DNA of 7,975 nucleotides from an uncultured Streptococcus sp. Its GTDB lineage: Bacteria; Bacillota; Bacilli; Lactobacillales; Streptococcaceae. Positions within the stretch are counted from its first letter, which is position 1, and each line of letters opens with the position of its first letter. Of this stretch, positions 1 to 4,753 are shown piece after piece. The stretch lies in NCBI GenBank assembly GCA_900755085.1, contig CAAEFF010000054.1, forward strand, positions 1 through 7,975. The letters are read 5' to 3'. The notes below the pieces were generated by a model, which did not search any database, was not told the DNA's origin, and saw nothing but the letters and a program-made list of their open reading frames with translations. A program made the position numbers and the translations under genes.

Positions 1-318
1 CACTCGGAATTATTGAGAGTAAAACAGTTTGGGAAACTGTTTTAGCCTGAGCCCAGGAATTAAAGAGCGAATAGGCTCAATATGAATGGAACACGGGCTG
101 CGGATTGTTTCAAAAAGATAAGTTCTCCTAGAATCGAAAGATTCTGCGTCAAACTCCCTTTTTTGACTTTATCCTCAGACGCCCTTCGTATTTTTATTTA
201 GCCATGGTACTTCCTGGATTGCTGAAATCATCCACTGGATAATTTCACCTAACGTCCGTACTCACCTTAGGAAAGTTTTTAATATGTCTTTTAAGCATTT
301 TTAAATTTGAAAATGCTT
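1..318. repeat. Gene-free, hairpin-dense intergenic stretch (unassigned)
   Basis: I see no credible protein gene here on either strand. The stretch is instead full of short inverted repeats. There is an 11-bp perfect stem with a GGG loop (20-30 with 34-44). TGAGCC/GGCTCA pair at 48-53 and 74-79. AGAATC and GATTCT close a GAAA loop (130-145). TCAAA/TTTGA pair at 149-166. An 11-bp stem with one mismatch lies at 223-233 with 237-247, followed directly by CCTAA/TTAGG (248-252 with 267-271). A 9-bp stem lies at 293-301 with 310-318. Such density suggests a dispersed intergenic repeat, the remains of a mobile element, or a structured RNA, but I cannot name a family. The longest protein-like reading is about 28 residues on the minus strand (roughly 170-255), without a start or ribosome binding site, so I do not call it a gene. 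Confidence 0.4.
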
Positions 319-327
319 TTATAGTAC

Positions 328-357
328 AAAAAAAGCATCTAGCAAAATTGCTAGATG
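328..357 (-). terminator. Rho-independent terminator, minus strand
   Basis: Read on the minus strand, CATCTAGCAA and TTGCTAGATG form a perfect 10-bp stem (348-357 with 336-345) around a TT loop. One base later comes a run of seven T (334-328). This is a textbook intrinsic terminator for leftward transcription. The nearest leftward genes are the toxin-antitoxin pair, whose toxin stops at 639, so it most likely ends that transcript, leaving about a 280-nt 3' untranslated tail. The plus-strand reading lacks a T-run, so termination is probably one-directional. Confidence 0.75.
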
Positions 358-386
358 TAAGTGTTATCACCAGGAAGTGTCTATTT

Positions 387-605
387 ATGTTTGGAATTCA
401 TAACTTGTCCCTTGAGTATGGCAAGAAAACATTATTGCATCCAACATCTCTAAAGTTCCAAGAGGGGAAATTATATACAATTTATAGAAAATCCTCGTTG
501 ACGAATAAGATTGGACTGATTTCAATTAAGGTTTCTAAAGGGGATATAGCTGTAAAATATTATATATATACCGTATTGTTAAACCAAGAAGGTATCAAAA
601 ATTAA
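387..605 (+). pseudogene. Degenerate N-terminal fragment of an ABC transporter ATP-binding protein
   Basis: The reading frame gives 72 residues from ATG 387, preceded by AGGAAG (372-377) at a good 9-nt spacing; an in-frame TTG at 348 lies inside the terminator hairpin and is a poor start. The first 35 residues follow the start of an ABC ATPase: a short strand, N-L-S, Y-G-K-K, a second strand, then E-G-K-L-Y-T-I leading into the Walker A position. There the expected G-x-S/G-G-x-G-K-S/T pattern has become Y-R-K-S-S-L-T-N-K, so the glycines and the catalytic lysine are gone. S-K-G-D-I further on fits the strand after the P-loop helix. The Q-loop, signature, Walker B and H-loop are absent, and an intact ATPase would be about 200-250 residues. 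It resembles the ATPases of small bacteriocin-export or immunity transporters, but that is a guess. It is almost certainly non-functional as an ATPase. The rest of the transporter is not in the window. Confidence 0.55.
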
Positions 606-638
606 GGTTTCGGAGCTTATAAACTTAAGAAAGTTGTC

Positions 639-992
639 TCAAGTATTTGTACTTTTTTTATTGTCTTTTTGTAACAAAGTGACGTAGTCACTTTTAGTGT
701 GGAATAGGTGAGATAAAAAAACAGTGTTTCGTTTTTGGTCAATGAAGTAAAGCAAAACATATTGGTCTATAATTTTTCCTCGTGAGGGATACTTGCTGTT
801 AATCTTTACTCCGATTTTCTCATCGGCGTCAAAGCCTGCTTCAGGAAAAATCTCTAAACTTTTTAAGCTGTCTAAGATTTTAGCCACAGTATTTTTGGCG
901 GATTGAGGGGATAGAAGTACCGTAGCTATATAGTCGTGTATATTGTCGATAGCATCCTCGACCTCTTTTGAAGCAATCACTTTATAAGCCAT
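639..992 (-). CDS. relE: RelE/ParE-family toxin of a type II toxin-antitoxin system
   Basis: This is a 117-residue protein of the RelE/ParE superfamily; members are usually ribosome-dependent mRNA endonucleases or gyrase poisons that the partner antitoxin neutralises. The N-terminus reads as a short strand (MAYKVIAS) followed by two helices (about residues 9-48) containing the I-x-x-Y-I pattern of the family. The C-terminal sheet has Y78-V-L-L-Y-F-I and then H95-L-F-H-T-K-S-D-Y103, the histidine/tyrosine-containing tail typical of these toxins. The last ten residues are a polar, Lys/Asn-rich extension. Start ATG 992 lies inside the antitoxin gene and overlaps it by 11 nt, with a GAGGG-like ribosome binding site about 8 nt upstream, so translation is probably coupled. 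The order antitoxin then toxin supports the call. Whether it cuts mRNA or acts otherwise cannot be read from the sequence; the RelE name is by family resemblance. Confidence 0.85.
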   Translation of the reverse strand: MAYKVIASKEVEDAIDNIHDYIATVLLSPQSAKNTVAKILDSLKSLEIFPEAGFDADEKIGVKINSKYPSRGKIIDQYVLLYFIDQKRNTVFLSHLFHTKSDYVTLLQKDNKKSTNT

Positions 993-1266
993 AACGTACC
1001 CTCATATCGTCTAGGGAAGTTCCTTCGCCTGCCTCGTATTCTCTCAAGGCACGCTCAGATTGGGCTTGTAATTCTTCAATCAACTGTTCTCTATGTAGAT
1101 CTTCGGCCGTCTTAATAGGCAAATCTTGCTCCAGGACTATTTGCTCCACAAATAAAGAAATAGCATCTGTCATTGTCATTCCCTTTTCCTTGATAATTTT
1201 TCGAGCTTGTTCCATAGTGGCTTCATTCAGTTTAAAATTGTATTGTTTCGATAAAGTTATAGCCAT
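982..1266 (-). CDS. relB: RelB/DinJ-family antitoxin
   Basis: This is a 94-residue antitoxin, expected to bind the adjacent toxin through its C-terminal half and to repress its own promoter through an N-terminal ribbon-helix-helix fold. Residues 5-13 form the likely DNA-binding strand. Helix 1 covers about 16-28 and helix 2 about 31-46, with the G-M-T-M-T-D-A-I-x-L-F-V turn that is very typical of RelB/DinJ proteins. The L-P-I segment at 49-51 matches the conserved piece that follows. Residues 55-94 are charged and helical, and should wrap the toxin. The start at 1266 is supported by GGAG (1274-1277 on the plus strand) at 7-nt spacing and by a promoter immediately upstream. The length is usual for the family. 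A palindromic operator sits between promoter and gene, as expected for autoregulation. Confidence 0.88.
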   Translation of the reverse strand: MAITLSKQYNFKLNEATMEQARKIIKEKGMTMTDAISLFVEQIVLEQDLPIKTAEDLHREQLIEELQAQSERALREYEAGEGTSLDDMRVRYGL

Positions 1267-1276
1267 GATATATCTC

Positions 1277-1297
1277 CAATCTATACGTTATAGATTG
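1277..1297. promoter_or_regulatory. Palindromic operator of the toxin-antitoxin operon
   Basis: Two perfect 9-bp arms, CAATCTATA and TATAGATTG, flank a CGT centre. The palindrome abuts the -10 box (1298-1303), covers the expected transcription start and touches the antitoxin ribosome binding site, so a bound ribbon-helix-helix antitoxin would block both initiation and RNA polymerase escape. A third TATAGA half-site lies at 1311-1316, in the promoter spacer, 22 bp from the TATAGA at 1289-1294. That is about two helical turns, suggesting a second dimer on the same DNA face. Binding by the antitoxin is an inference from position and symmetry. Confidence 0.7.
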
Positions 1298-1326
1298 ATT
1301 ATATACTAGATATAGACTTTAATCAA
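1298..1326 (-). promoter_or_regulatory. Promoter of the toxin-antitoxin operon
   Basis: On the minus strand TTGATT (1326-1321) and a consensus TATAAT (1303-1298) are separated by exactly 17 nt. This predicts a sigma-A type start near 1291 and a leader of about 25 nt before the antitoxin ATG at 1266. The strong -10 box and the adjoining palindrome fit a high-output promoter held down by autorepression. Confidence 0.75.
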
Positions 1327-1333
1327 GAAAAAA

Positions 1334-1508
1334 GAGAGCGGGACAGAAATCGGTCATTCGTTAGAATTCGATTTCGTCGTCCCACCTCCGCGCAGTTGAT
1401 TAGGGCTGTAAAAGCTGATGAAATCAGCGTAGTAGAGCCCACTCAACCACTGCGTCTTGCTCGATAATCCAAAAACAATTAAGAGGCTAGGACTTTTGTC
1501 CCAGCCTC
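1334..1508. repeat. Composite hairpin-rich streptococcal intergenic repeat
   Basis: The element contains three nested stem-loop units. The first is GGGAC-x-GAAATCG (1340-1352) with CGATTTC (1369-1375) and GTCCC (1379-1383). The second is a long interrupted stem: CGCAG 1391-1395 with CTGCG 1450-1454, GGGCT 1403-1407 with AGCCC 1436-1440, and GCTGAT 1414-1419 with ATCAGC 1423-1428. The third is an 11-bp stem at 1483-1493 with 1498-1508. The outer ends, GAGAGCGGGAC-like and GTCCCAGCCTC, are roughly inverted copies, as in miniature mobile or REP-like elements. From general recollection, closely similar sequence recurs between genes in oral streptococci; copy number cannot be checked here. No reading frame is present. 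It sits between the toxin-antitoxin promoter and the end of the transporter operon and makes up most of this 271-bp gap. Confidence 0.6.
1471..1508 (-). terminator. Probable terminator of the glnP-glnQ operon, contributed by the repeat
   Basis: On the minus strand GAGGCTGGGAC and GTCCTAGCCTC form an 11-bp stem (one G-T wobble) closed by four A, followed by TTAATTGTTTTT (1482-1471). It begins 29 bp beyond the glnQ stop codon at 1538. The stem is strong but the T-run is interrupted, so termination may be partial. The hairpin is the right end of the composite repeat, so the repeat seems to double as the operon terminator. Confidence 0.55.
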
Positions 1509-1537
1509 CTCAGAAACCATGAGGGTATATTATCTTT

Positions 1538-2278
1538 TTAAACGTTTAGCACCTTATCCAAGAATTCTTTCAAACGTGGGTGTTGGGGGTTATCGAAAAT
1601 TTGGTCTGGTTTACCGTCTTCGAGGAATTCACCATCTGCGGTGAAGATGACGCGGTTGGCTACTTGGCGGGCAAATCCCATCTCGTGGGTAACAATGATC
1701 ATGGTCATCCCTTGCTTGGCCAAGTCCTTCATAACGTTCAATACATCTCCAACCATCTCAGGGTCAAGGGCAGAAGTCGGTTCGTCAAAGAGCATAATAT
1801 CTGGATTCATGGCGAGTCCACGGGCAATGGCCACACGTTGTTTTTGACCACCGGAAAGGCTGTTTGGATTGGCATCGGCTTTATCTGCGAGACCAACTTT
1901 TTCCAATAATTCCATCCCGACTTTTTGAGCTTCTTCGCGAGTCATCAGTTTGTGCTCTACTGGCGCAAACATAATGTTTTCTAGGACGCTCATGTGAGGG
2001 AAGAGGTTGAAGTGTTGGAAAACCATCCCAATATTTTCACGGACCAAATCAACATTGGTTTTTGGATCGGTTAGATCATATCCATTTACGGTAATTTGAC
2101 CTTTTGTCACTTCTTCGAGTAGATTGAGACTCCGAAGGAAGGTCGATTTACCAGAACCGGACGGTCCGATAATACAGACCACATCCCCTTCGTAGAATTT
2201 TGTTGAGATTCCTTTTAAGACCTCATTTTCACCATAGTATTTGTGGAGGTCATGGACATCAATTTTTAATTTAGCCAT
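1538..2278 (-). CDS. glnQ: Polar amino acid ABC transporter, ATP-binding subunit (GlnQ-type)
   Basis: This 246-residue cytoplasmic ATPase powers amino acid import together with the permease encoded just upstream. All nucleotide-binding motifs are intact: Walker A G-P-S-G-S-G-K-S-T at 38-46, Q-loop glutamine Q88 in V-F-Q, signature L-S-G-G-Q at 141-145, Walker B I-M-L-F-D-E at 161-166, D-loop A-L-D around 170-172, and the switch histidine H198 in V-T-H-E. The length and the F-N-L-F-P-H-M stretch after the Q-loop are characteristic of the glutamine/arginine/histidine uptake subgroup. The start ATG at 2278 overlaps the permease stop codon as TAATG, with an AAGAAGG-like ribosome binding site inside the end of the permease gene, so the two are translationally coupled. 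Glutamine as main substrate is inferred from the partner; arginine, glutamate or asparagine remain possible. Confidence 0.93.
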   Translation of the reverse strand: MAKLKIDVHDLHKYYGENEVLKGISTKFYEGDVVCIIGPSGSGKSTFLRSLNLLEEVTKGQITVNGYDLTDPKTNVDLVRENIGMVFQHFNLFPHMSVLENIMFAPVEHKLMTREEAQKVGMELLEKVGLADKADANPNSLSGGQKQRVAIARGLAMNPDIMLFDEPTSALDPEMVGDVLNVMKDLAKQGMTMIIVTHEMGFARQVANRVIFTADGEFLEDGKPDQIFDNPQHPRLKEFLDKVLNV

Positions 2279-4461
2279 TAGTTAACCTTCTTTTCTAATT
2301 TTTTTGCAAATCGTGTTAGCAAGGTGATAATCACGAGGTAGAAGACGGCAAGGATAGCATACATCTTGAAACTTTGGTAGTTTCGAGCAATGATGATCTT
2401 ACCAGTTTGGAAGAGTTCGACCAATCCGATCGCAGAAACGATCGTCGTATCTTTCAGCGCAATGACGAATTGGTTAACAAAGTTTGGAAGCATGAGTTTG
2501 GTTGCTTGTGGCAAGATGATCTTACGCATGGTCTTGCCATAAGAGATTCCAAGGCTTCGGCTGGCTTCCATCTGTCCAATCGGTACAGCTTGAATCCCCC
2601 CACGGACAATTTCTGCGATATAAGCAGCAGCATTGAGGGAGAGGGCGATAGTACCTGCAACAAAGTCGTTGATTGGGGATTGATGACCTGTGACCGATTC
2701 AATCAAGTTTGGAATTCCCCAGAAGATGAAGGCAGCAAGGATCATGAGTGGGATCCCACGAATAACATCGACAAAGATTTCTGCTGTCCAACGGAGCCAC
2801 TTATAAGGGCTAACACTAAACATCCCAAAGATAACACCGATCACCATAGCAATGGCGAAAGAGAGAAGTGCAAGGGCAAGGGTTACACCCAAACCACTTA
2901 GCAATTGTTTGTAGTTGTTTTGGAGCAAGCCCCAGATCGTTGTTTCATCTACGGCTGTACTAGAAGTACTTGATTTGCTATCTGACTTAAGATATTTATC
3001 GAGAATCTTTTGGTATTGGCCATTTTTCTTCAAGTTTGCAAGACCGTTATTGAACATTTCGATCAATTCAGGATTTTCACCTTTTTTAACGGCAAATGCT
3101 AGTTGACCACTTGGAGTTCCTTCGATAGGTGTTTTGAATTTACGTCCTTGTTTAATAGCGTATTTGATGACGGGTTCGTCATCCATAATCGCAGCGACAG
3201 AACCAGAATTCAAACTGTCATACATAGAAGCCCCGTCAGAGAAAGTTTTGATCTTGTAACCATATTTATTTTTATTCTTTTCAAGGAAGGTCTGTGATGC
3301 AGTTCCGTTTTTAACACCGACCGTCTTACCTTTTAAGTCATCGTAAGAATCAATCTTGCTATCCTTTTGGACTGCAAGAATAGAGTTAGCAGTATAATAT
3401 GGTTCAGAAAAATCAAATGTTTCTTTCCGAGCATCAGTCACGGTCATCCCTGCGATCATTCCTTGCGCATGACCAGATTGGACATCACTTACCGCAGCGT
3501 CAAATCCAGGGTTATCAATTTCAATGGTAAATCCTTGGTCTTTGGCAATGGCCTTGATCAAGTCCATATCAATCCCTGTATACTTATTTTTCCCATTCTG
3601 GAAAACGAATGGTGCAAAAGATGAGTCACTTGAAATTACATATTTTGACTTTTTAGGCGTTGCTTTTTGTCCAGCAGGAGTAGTTGTTGTTGGAACAGCA
3701 CTGTTCCCTGATGATTGGCTTTCACCTGTCCATTTCTTGATGATCTCATCAAGTGTCCCGTCAGCTTTCATTTGAGCGAGGGCCTTGTTAAATTCAGTGA
3801 TCAACTTTTCATGATTTCCACCTTTTTTAACACCAAAGGCAAAGCCACCGACTGCTTCCCCGTCCATATTGATAGCTAGGTCCTGACCCTTTTGGATGGC
3901 GTATTGAATAACAGGTTGGTCATCCATAACCGCATCGACTGCACCAGCTGATAAACTGTTGTACATGAGATCACCAGTATCGAAAGTCTTGATCTTGTAG
4001 CCGTACTTGTCCTTGTTTTTCTCGAGGAAGCGTTGGGCTGCAGTTCCGTTTTTGACACCGACGGTCTTCCCTTTTAATTGGCTGTACTTCGTGATTTTAT
4101 CGGCTTTCGTAGTCGCGATGACAACTTTTGTATCGTAGTAAGTATCAGACATGGTGAAGACTTTTTCACGTTCGGTTGTTTTGGTCATTCCGGCCATAAT
4201 GGCATCTGCTTGACCAGCTTGGACAGCATTGACTGCAGCATCAAATCCAGGGAAGGATTTATCCAAATCCCAGCCATTGATTTCAGCGACCTTGTCCAAG
4301 ATCTCTACGTCAATTCCTTTATAGGTTTGATCTGAATCCTTAAACTCAAATGGGGCATAAGCTGTGTCGAAAACGACCTTGATCGTCTCAGCGTGAGCAT
4401 GACCAGCGAATGCTACCAGTGGAAATAAGAAAAGCAAATAGGCTAGTAATTTTTTCTTCAT
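2278..4461 (-). CDS. glnP: Amino acid ABC transporter: two substrate-binding domains fused to the permease (GlnP-type)
   Basis: From ATG 4461 the protein has 727 residues. A signal peptide (1-24: MKKK, hydrophobic core, A-H-A before E25) is followed by a first type-3 solute-binding domain (about 25-245) and a Ser/Thr/Pro-rich linker (246-272). A second binding domain (about 273-495) and a membrane permease domain (about 505-727) complete it. The permease shows the coupling EAA loop (about 611-638, A-E-I-V-R-G-G and G-x-x-E-A-S-R-S-L-G) that docks on GlnQ. Ligand-contact candidates are R98 and D180/D181 in domain 1 and R345 and D427/D428 in domain 2. The layout matches lactococcal GlnP, which imports glutamine, glutamate and asparagine. 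The frame is open up to 4545, but ATG 4461 has AAGGAG 6 nt upstream and starts directly at the signal peptide, while ATG 4482 has a weaker site. The domains share a 32-residue block (129-160 and 376-407) with 29 identities. Confidence 0.92.
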   Translation of the reverse strand: MKKKLLAYLLFLFPLVAFAGHAHAETIKVVFDTAYAPFEFKDSDQTYKGIDVEILDKVAEINGWDLDKSFPGFDAAVNAVQAGQADAIMAGMTKTTEREKVFTMSDTYYDTKVVIATTKADKITKYSQLKGKTVGVKNGTAAQRFLEKNKDKYGYKIKTFDTGDLMYNSLSAGAVDAVMDDQPVIQYAIQKGQDLAINMDGEAVGGFAFGVKKGGNHEKLITEFNKALAQMKADGTLDEIIKKWTGESQSSGNSAVPTTTTPAGQKATPKKSKYVISSDSSFAPFVFQNGKNKYTGIDMDLIKAIAKDQGFTIEIDNPGFDAAVSDVQSGHAQGMIAGMTVTDARKETFDFSEPYYTANSILAVQKDSKIDSYDDLKGKTVGVKNGTASQTFLEKNKNKYGYKIKTFSDGASMYDSLNSGSVAAIMDDEPVIKYAIKQGRKFKTPIEGTPSGQLAFAVKKGENPELIEMFNNGLANLKKNGQYQKILDKYLKSDSKSSTSSTAVDETTIWGLLQNNYKQLLSGLGVTLALALLSFAIAMVIGVIFGMFSVSPYKWLRWTAEIFVDVIRGIPLMILAAFIFWGIPNLIESVTGHQSPINDFVAGTIALSLNAAAYIAEIVRGGIQAVPIGQMEASRSLGISYGKTMRKIILPQATKLMLPNFVNQFVIALKDTTIVSAIGLVELFQTGKIIIARNYQSFKMYAILAVFYLVIITLLTRFAKKLEKKVN
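3241..3336 (-). repeat. Intragenic direct repeat, copy in binding domain 2
   Basis: This 96-bp segment encodes residues 376-407 of the transporter protein and closely matches 3982-4077, which encodes residues 129-160. Of 32 residues 29 are identical, and the DNA also stays similar, for example in the shared GCAGTTCCGTTTTT run. The offset is exactly 741 bp (247 codons). It reflects duplication of the binding domain; the unusually high identity of this block compared with the rest of the two domains may reflect gene conversion or strong functional constraint. Confidence 0.7.
3982..4077 (-). repeat. Intragenic direct repeat, copy in binding domain 1
   Basis: This is the partner of the segment at 3241-3336. 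It encodes L-K-G-K-T-V-G-V-K-N-G-T and the following E-K-N-K-x-K-Y-G-Y-K-I-K-T-F, a region between the two lobes of the first binding domain. Only three residues differ from the other copy (A/S, R/T and D/N). Recombination between the two copies would delete 741 bp in frame and leave a single-binding-domain transporter. Confidence 0.7.
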
Positions 4462-4486
4462 TTCTGTCTCCTTTTTCTTCATTTCT
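4451..4486 (-). repeat. Tandem 15-bp repeat at the glnP start, two candidate start codons
   Basis: The 15-mer TTTTTCTTCATTTCT (plus strand) occurs at 4451-4465 and again at 4472-4486, spaced by 21 bp. Because 21 is a multiple of three, the two copies give in-frame MKKK starts, at 4482 and 4461. The downstream start has the better ribosome binding site (AAGGAG, lying between the copies) and begins the signal peptide directly; the upstream one would add seven charged residues. The repeat looks like a small slippage or duplication event. Confidence 0.6.
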
Positions 4487-4531
4487 CTTTGGGTGTTTGA
4501 CCCATGAGTGCATTGACCAAAGGATGGCCTG

Positions 4532-4568
4532 AAAAAACAAAACATTCATACCAAATAGAGTATGAATG
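4532..4568 (-). promoter_or_regulatory. Terminator-like hairpin in the glnP leader (possible attenuator)
   Basis: On the minus strand CATTCATAC (4568-4560) and GTATGAATG (4551-4543) form a perfect 9-bp stem around an 8-nt loop, and the sequence runs straight into TTTTGTTTTTT (4542-4532). This is the layout of an intrinsic terminator, yet it lies downstream of the predicted promoter and about 70-80 nt before the glnP start codon. It would therefore cut off the leader unless bypassed. The stem is AT-rich, so termination may be inefficient. Two other readings are possible: the palindrome may be a protein operator (TATGAAT resembles half of an ArgR/AhrC-type site, although the half-sites face the unusual way), or it may terminate stray leftward transcription. 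I see no obvious antiterminator pairing or T-box. Confidence 0.5.
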
Positions 4569-4592
4569 ATCTTATGTTTTTCTATAAAAGCT

Positions 4593-4621
4593 ATTATATC
4601 AGAAAAGTATCAGTTTAGCAA
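4593..4621 (-). promoter_or_regulatory. Promoter of the glnP-glnQ operon
   Basis: On the minus strand TTGCTA (4621-4616), a 17-nt spacer and TATAAT (4598-4593) preceded by TGA (an extended -10) form a strong sigma-A type promoter. The predicted start near 4586 gives a leader of about 125 nt before ATG 4461. I found neither a clear GlnR-type (TGT-N-A...T-N-ACA) box nor a good CodY box around it. Confidence 0.7.
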
Positions 4622-4717
4622 GAAAAATCAACTTTTGATGTGAGGTTTTCTAACATAGATTTGTTTTTATACATCTTTCTCTCTTCATTCCTCATCTCAG
4701 AGAATTCTGGTGATTTA

Positions 4718-4726
4718 TGGTAAAAT
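4718..4726 (+). promoter_or_regulatory. Extended -10 promoter of uvrB
   Basis: TGG directly followed by TAAAAT gives an extended -10 element. No convincing -35 hexamer lies 16-18 bp upstream, which is common with extended -10 promoters in streptococci. The predicted start near 4733 leaves a leader of only about 20 nt before the uvrB ribosome binding site and ATG. It diverges from the glnP promoter, about 120 bp away. I saw no recognisable damage-response operator, although its absence is not proof. Confidence 0.5.
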
Positions 4727-4753
4727 AAGGTCTATATATGTGAGGACAAAGAG

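Noticed and set aside
170..255. Minus-strand peptide of about 28 residues with protein-like composition.
   Set aside because: No start codon or ribosome binding site in frame, a stop shortly upstream, and it lies over a strong inverted repeat.
348..386. TTG 348 as start of the ATPase remnant.
   Set aside because: It lies within the terminator hairpin and has no ribosome binding site; ATG 387 has AGGAAG at proper spacing and aligns with the family N-terminus.
606..638. Terminator directly after the toxin gene.
   Set aside because: Only a 7-bp stem with a wobble overlapping the stop codon and a short T-run; much weaker than the hairpin at 328-357.
1334..1508. CRISPR-like array or riboswitch.
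   Set aside because: The stems differ from each other, there are no regularly spaced direct repeats, and the element sits at the 3' end of the glnQ operon rather than before a gene on that strand.
2374..2901. 175-codon plus-strand open frame opposite glnP.
   Set aside because: It is antisense to the conserved permease domain, the composition is not protein-like, and no start signals are visible.
4462..4545. N-terminal extension of the transporter protein to a start at 4545.
   Set aside because: The extra 28 residues do not resemble a signal peptide and the upstream part falls in the leader hairpin; ATG 4461 has a good ribosome binding site and begins a clean signal peptide.
4586..4753. LexA/SOS-type operator for uvrB.
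   Set aside because: No convincing dyad near the uvrB -10 element, and many streptococci lack a canonical LexA-controlled uvrB.
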